A stretch of DNA of 64,000 nt from Gemmatimonadales bacterium (lineage in GTDB: Bacteria > Krumholzibacteriota > Krumholzibacteriia > LZORAL124-64-63). The notes under the pieces are model-generated. The model saw nothing but the letters and a program-made list of their open reading frames with translations. It did no database searches and had not been told where the DNA came from. Shown here piece after piece: positions 60,491 to 64,000 of this stretch (positions are counted from its first letter, which is position 1; each line of letters opens with the position of its first letter). Location of the stretch: assembly GCA_019038745.1 (NCBI GenBank), contig JAHOYV010000068.1, positions 1 to 64,000 on the forward strand, read 5' to 3'. The translations under genes and the position numbers were made by a program.

Positions 60491-61927
60491 ATGAGAGTCC
60501 GACTATTTCTGCTGATCGTTCTATCCCTGATCCTGACTGCACCGGTCGCCACGGCCGAGACCGTGGCCGGCCTGCCGTTGCACATCCAAAAATTCGACTC
60601 GGGAGCCATCAGGGTCTGGATTGGAGACCACATCTCTTCGACAGCCACGGTAGCGTTTGCAACTGAAGAGGGCCTGGTCATCATCGACACGACCGGAAAT
60701 CCCGAAGTAGACGGTGAGCTGCGCCGGGTCATCGCCCGTGAACTCGCACGTGACGACTTCAAGATCCTCATCAACACCCACGAGCACCGCGATCACACCG
60801 GGGGCAATTCCGTCTACGCCGACTGTACAATCGTTGGTCACGAGCTCGTCGAGGAGGGGATGAAACTGAATGCCGACCGGCGGCAAGGTATTATCGACTG
60901 GTTCACCAACCGGATCCCCGAACTGGAGGGGGAACTTGCGAAGCTGGCGGAGGACGACCCCGAAGCGGAAAGGATCCGGGAAGACCTGATCCTCAAGCGC
61001 CTTGAGCTCAAAGTTGCCCAGGCGGGCGGAAAATCTTTTCCCCCCACGAAAACCTTCTCGGACCGAATGGTCCTGAACCTCGGAGACACAACCTTCGAGC
61101 TCTACTACATCGGCGGAATGCATTCGGCGAGTGACATTGCCATTTTCGTGCCGGAGCACGGCCTGCTGATGACGGGGGATACCATGGCTGATGTCTGGTT
61201 GACCAACACGCCGGGATGCCTTGCCTCATTCATTGCCCGCCCCGGTGTCCGACATGATTTTCCCCTCTTGCTGAAAAACTGGAACGCCCTGCTCGCCAAA
61301 AAGGATTCCATCAAGACTCTCCTGCCTGGCCACTGGAACGGCGAGTTGACCTTCGCTGGATTTGAGGCTCGGGTGAAATACATCGAGGCACTTTGGACCG
61401 AGGCGAACGAGGCGGTTGTGGCCGGCTCCAGTTTACAGGGATTGCTTACCGCCAACCTTTTGGACACCCGATTTCCTGAACTATCAGGAAGCCCGGGGTG
61501 CAGCCAAGGCAACAACGCCACGACCATCGGCGAGATGTGGATTACGGTATCAGATCAAGAATCCGCAGCAGAGGCCTTGTACGAGCTCATCGACAAGGGA
61601 ACCGATGAAGCGGCTATCCGAAAGATTGTCGCCCAGCGGGATTCAGGATCCTCTTCTCATTTTTTCCTGGAGAACCAGATCAATGTCTTGGGTTACCGCT
61701 TCCTTCAGGGGGAAAAAGCCGAGCAGGCAGCCGCCATGTTTAAAATCAATGTGGAGCTATTCCCTGAGTCCTGGAACGTTTACGACAGCCTTGGCGAAGC
61801 GCTTTTTGCCTGCGGAGACCGTGATGCGGCCGTTGCGGCATACGAGAAATCACTCCAACTCAACCCTGAGAGTCCTACCGGTAAAGAAATGTTGGAGCGG
61901 ATTCGGGGCGACGTTTCGGTAAACTGA
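60491..61927 (+). CDS. Exported metallo-beta-lactamase-fold hydrolase with C-terminal TPRs
   Basis: A 478-residue exported protein. Start 7 bases after AAGGAG, at M-R-V-R-L-F-L-L-I-V-L, with a signal peptide ending near A-T-A-E. The MBL motif N-T-H-E-H-R-D-H-T-G-G-N is near 94-105, a further His in G-G-M-H-S-A-S-D-I near 213, Asp in M-T-G-D-T-M-A-D near 233 and His in L-P-G-H-W-N-G near 280, giving a complete two-zinc site. A helical insertion (about 140-180) and C-terminal TPRs (about 405-475, F-Q-G-E-K-A-E-Q-A-A-A-M) follow. Broad family; no substrate can be named, and a beta-lactamase role is not implied. Confidence 0.82.
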   Translation: MRVRLFLLIVLSLILTAPVATAETVAGLPLHIQKFDSGAIRVWIGDHISSTATVAFATEEGLVIIDTTGNPEVDGELRRVIARELARDDFKILINTHEHRDHTGGNSVYADCTIVGHELVEEGMKLNADRRQGIIDWFTNRIPELEGELAKLAEDDPEAERIREDLILKRLELKVAQAGGKSFPPTKTFSDRMVLNLGDTTFELYYIGGMHSASDIAIFVPEHGLLMTGDTMADVWLTNTPGCLASFIARPGVRHDFPLLLKNWNALLAKKDSIKTLLPGHWNGELTFAGFEARVKYIEALWTEANEAVVAGSSLQGLLTANLLDTRFPELSGSPGCSQGNNATTIGEMWITVSDQESAAEALYELIDKGTDEAAIRKIVAQRDSGSSSHFFLENQINVLGYRFLQGEKAEQAAAMFKINVELFPESWNVYDSLGEALFACGDRDAAVAAYEKSLQLNPESPTGKEMLERIRGDVSVN

Positions 61928-61947
61928 ATCTGATAATAGTCAGATTC
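61926..61947. terminator. Hairpin between convergent genes
   Basis: GAATCTGA-TAATAG-TCAGATTC, a perfect 8-bp stem overlapping the stop codons of both convergent genes. No T-run follows on either strand, so its role as terminator is uncertain. Confidence 0.4.
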
Positions 61948-62407
61948 CGAATAGGACGGACAGGGCTATTTTGTGTTCGGGAATGTCACCCAATCCGAAA
62001 CGGTATTCCAGATTGTAGCGGCGGCCGGCTTTCATGGGAATGTGGACCCCGAGGGTCAGACTCAAGCCCAATTCAGTTGAAGGCGAGAGAAGGACCGTAG
62101 GGCCGGCTGCCCCGTACAATCTTAAGCCCGTTTCCGGTAAGGGCAGCAGATACCAGCGCAGATCAAGGTTTGCCGTCTTCGCGCTTGAGTCGCCGATTCT
62201 GAGATCAAGACTGGGAGCCAGTGTGGCCGTGCCCATTACTTGCCCAAACTCGCCATGAACGCCAACAAAAAAGTCATCGCCTCCGCTCAGCCCGATGCGG
62301 GGACCAAACCCGGGTCCGGCGTGTGCGTTGTTGAAGGGAATGAAGAAAAAGATCGTCCCGGTGAACAAGGACAGGACAAAAACTGCATTGCATACGCGAG
62401 CGTGCAT
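61940..62407 (-). CDS. Small exported, probable outer-membrane beta-barrel protein
   Basis: About 155 residues. Start at M-H-A-R-V-C-N-A-V, 6 bases after GGAGG; two in-frame ATGs up to 15 bases upstream lack a site. Signal peptide to about residue 30 (N-N-A-H-A-G). The mature part alternates strands and turns (G-P-R-I-G-L-S-G-G-D-D-F-F-V-G-V-H-G-E-F, L-R-L-Y-G-A-A-G-P-T-V, L-E-Y-R-F-G-L-G) and ends A-L-S-V-L-F-G-I, consistent with a small OmpW/OmpA-like barrel. No function assigned. Confidence 0.65.
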   Translation of the reverse strand: MHARVCNAVFVLSLFTGTIFFFIPFNNAHAGPGFGPRIGLSGGDDFFVGVHGEFGQVMGTATLAPSLDLRIGDSSAKTANLDLRWYLLPLPETGLRLYGAAGPTVLLSPSTELGLSLTLGVHIPMKAGRRYNLEYRFGLGDIPEHKIALSVLFGI

Positions 62408-62591
62408 GAAAACCTCCATCACGGGGAGAATCGCCGTCGTGGCTCCTGGCCCGTTGACTTTCTGGGGCCGATACTACAATCCCGTCTGTAAGTCTCATTC
62501 CACTTGCGATGGCAGGGACTTTTTTGCCTTGTAGTTGTGTCTTGCCCTGTAGTTGGTGACCCACGCTTAAGGATGGAGTAGACTTCCGACC

Positions 62592-62954
62592 ATGAACATC
62601 TGGGACTCTTGGGCAGGAAGTTATAGAAACGCGCGGAGCTTGGCCGTGGCCGTAGTGCTTATACTGGCCATTTTGTCCATGCTTTCCTTGCGGTGCAACC
62701 CCATGGTGCAGCGGAAGAATGTGCTGGGCCTGGTCCTGGAAGTAGAAGAAGAAGGATTACACCCCCTGGGCACCACCGAACCCAATTCCCGGATTCTGGC
62801 CGCCACCCCGGATGAAATTGAGATCCGTCTGCTGCTTCCTCCGCCGGTTCCACGCCCAGGTGATTTCATTCCCCTGACTGTAGAGTACTACAAGAAGGGC
62901 AACTTCGAGTACTTCCTGAACCTTGAGAAGTGGCGCATCGATGGTCCCAGCTAG
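62592..62954 (+). CDS. Hypothetical membrane-anchored protein
   Basis: A 120-residue protein with one hydrophobic segment (S-L-A-V-A-V-V-L-I-L-A-I-L-S-M-L-S-L) at about 14-32, then a soluble beta-like domain (V-L-E-V-E-E-E-G, E-I-E-I-R-L-L-L-P-P-P-V-P-R-P-G-D-F-I-P-L-T-V). The Cys after the hydrophobic segment is preceded by Arg, so it is not a good lipobox. Family not recognised. Only six bases lie between its stop and that of the convergent dipeptidase. Confidence 0.55.
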   Translation: MNIWDSWAGSYRNARSLAVAVVLILAILSMLSLRCNPMVQRKNVLGLVLEVEEEGLHPLGTTEPNSRILAATPDEIEIRLLLPPPVPRPGDFIPLTVEYYKKGNFEYFLNLEKWRIDGPS

Positions 62955-62960
62955 TCTGGT

Positions 62961-64000
62961 TTACGGCGCGGTATCTTCCTCCCATTCCGGAAGCTTGAAC
63001 TGGTCCGGATTCTCGGAAATGACCCGACGCAACCAGGCATCGGGGTACTCCACGCCAACTGACTTGACGCCCGGGTCGCGCACGAAACCATCATTGTGCT
63101 TGGTGAGGATGTCCTCGCCCAGTTCTCTCCAGCGCTCAACCAGGCCTTCAGCCGAACTCACGCAGTAGGTGGTCAGGTATTTCTTAGCCAACTCCGGATC
63201 CTGCTTGTGTAACTGTAGGGCGGTGCTTTCCACGGCAGGTTGCATTGCGAAGAGAGCATCCTCCACTTCTTTTTGCACCTCCGCCACTTCGGGCATGATA
63301 CGCGAATAGCAGTTGTAAACACGGTTGGACACGAAATTGAACACCCACCAGGCCGAATCCCAGGAGAACCGTTCGATGTCGCCCAGGGTGTAGGACCGGG
63401 GTACCCTACTGATACCGGCGTAGAAGGGCTGGAAGCTGGTCGTGTAGCAATCATCGGGCGTGTACCAGTATATCCCGCCGATCGGATCGGGCAACCAGTC
63501 CCGGCACTGGCTAACCATAACGAAACCAGCCTGCTGTGTAGATATCGGACGCTCCCAGCAGTACTCCGCCTCGTCCACTTTCCATTTCAAATCCCGGAAG
63601 CGGTATGGGCTGGCAAAGGGTCCCGCATCGAGGCCCAGGGTCATATCGTAGGGAGTGCCTTCGAAGTGATCGCGCATCAGGCCCATTGCGTCCTGCACCG
63701 TCAGCTTATTGTCCGGTTTGATGAACAGGGGGTAGTCCTGTGAACCTTCAACGCCGCGATGGTAGTCGTCCGAAAAACTCAGCGACGGCGCACTTCTGCG
63801 ATAAACAGACCAGACCCGGGCTGCGCAGACCCGCATGGAGTAGGGGTTGGGAGGATCGTAGGCCATCCGGAAGCTGAATGGTTTTCCCGAGGCCGGATCG
63901 TAGTAGCCCATCTCGACGGCAAGATCGATCACATCCGGCGCGAACAGCCAGTTGTCTGAATCATCCTGGGGAAAATTGGAGATGCGGCTCAGATTGGCAT
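62961..64000 (-). CDS. C69-family dipeptidase (N-terminus outside window)
   Basis: The C-terminal 346 or so residues of a peptidase of the C69 (PepD/acyl-amino-acid dipeptidase) family. The frame is open to the window edge, where it reads A-N-L-S-R-I-S-N-F-P, then N-W-L-F-A-P-D-V-I-D-L-A, a typical C69 stretch found after the N-terminal catalytic region; a GTG inside this stretch is not the true start. Later motifs S-D-D-Y-H-R-G-V-E-G, G-I-Y-W-Y-T-P-D-D and Y-N-C-Y-S fit the family. The nucleophile Cys, at the processed N-terminus in this Ntn-hydrolase family, lies outside the window. Likely a secreted or periplasmic dipeptidase. Confidence 0.8.
   Translation of the reverse strand, partial: ANLSRISNFPQDDSDNWLFAPDVIDLAVEMGYYDPASGKPFSFRMAYDPPNPYSMRVCAARVWSVYRRSAPSLSFSDDYHRGVEGSQDYPLFIKPDNKLTVQDAMGLMRDHFEGTPYDMTLGLDAGPFASPYRFRDLKWKVDEAEYCWERPISTQQAGFVMVSQCRDWLPDPIGGIYWYTPDDCYTTSFQPFYAGISRVPRSYTLGDIERFSWDSAWWVFNFVSNRVYNCYSRIMPEVAEVQKEVEDALFAMQPAVESTALQLHKQDPELAKKYLTTYCVSSAEGLVERWRELGEDILTKHNDGFVRDPGVKSVGVEYPDAWLRRVISENPDQFKLPEWEEDTAP

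Noticed and set aside
60491-61927. Beta-lactamase or antibiotic-resistance function
   Set aside because: The metal site is common to the whole metallo-hydrolase superfamily and the C-terminal TPRs and length do not fit a beta-lactamase.

Overview
The window looks like a chromosomal stretch of a diderm bacterium, most likely from the FCB superphylum (Krumholzibacteriota/Eisenbacteria-like lineages are my best guess). The clues are a FlgD/Por-type C-terminal domain with a YPNPFNPST core, several secreted PD40 (TolB-like) beta-propeller proteins, a TonB-dependent receptor, small beta-barrel proteins, and divergent versions of many families. The lineage is inferred from gene content only; no rRNA or tRNA was recognised by eye.

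Layout. 1-13.2 kb: the 3' end of an RRM RNA-binding protein, a run of exported proteins on the minus strand (two beta-propellers, a sorting-domain protein, a dockerin-like protein), a secreted thermonuclease, an RND efflux adaptor/pump pair behind a clear sigma70-type promoter, an EF-hand protein, and a response regulator whose receiver has lost its phosphoacceptor. 13.2-37.2 kb: a visibly more A/T-rich purine-catabolism island made of two convergent operons. The plus-strand operon (13.9-25.8 kb) encodes a PLP enzyme, YgeY, YgeW, a selenium-type single-chain xanthine dehydrogenase, a 27-codon mini-ORF, YgfK, a YheO-like regulator and a threonine-synthase-like PLP enzyme. The minus-strand operon (36.7-28.1 kb) encodes XdhA-XdhB-XdhC, guanine deaminase and a BMP-type nucleoside ABC transporter (ATPase plus two permeases). 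The binding protein and a Tsx-like outer-membrane channel follow it as separate units; a perfect CRP-type palindrome lies in front of the binding-protein gene. Together these give a route from outer-membrane entry through inner-membrane uptake, guanine deamination and xanthine/hydroxypurine redox to the YgeW/YgeY steps of anaerobic purine breakdown. Broken genes lie at both edges: a gene with an in-frame amber codon on the left and a small remnant of a propeller gene on the right.

37.2-47.4 kb: cobO, then a serine operon (DUF1015, serA, serC) ending in a strong terminator, a small beta-barrel protein, a TylF-type methyltransferase, a multi-cluster Fe-S protein and a TPR membrane protein. 45.9-50.7 kb: a thiamine-salvage operon controlled by a clear TPP riboswitch with a terminator, encoding a TonB receptor, thiamine pyrophosphokinase and an SSS-family symporter. 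50.9-57.5 kb: a P-loop-less sigma54-type activator fragment followed by an exopolysaccharide locus (WecB, a lectin-like/GT2 processive synthase fusion, a bactofilin-like protein, a membrane protein and a small TM protein, the last four overlapping at start/stop codons). 57.6-64 kb: an S9 peptidase, an exported metallo-beta-lactamase-fold protein with TPRs, two small hypotheticals and the C-terminal part of a C69 dipeptidase cut by the window end.

All assignments come from reading motifs and context; no database search was possible. The most interesting parts are the purine island with its non-standard PLP enzymes, the alternative-pairing leader upstream of xdhA, the lectin-GT2 exopolysaccharide locus, and the regulators that have lost canonical catalytic residues.
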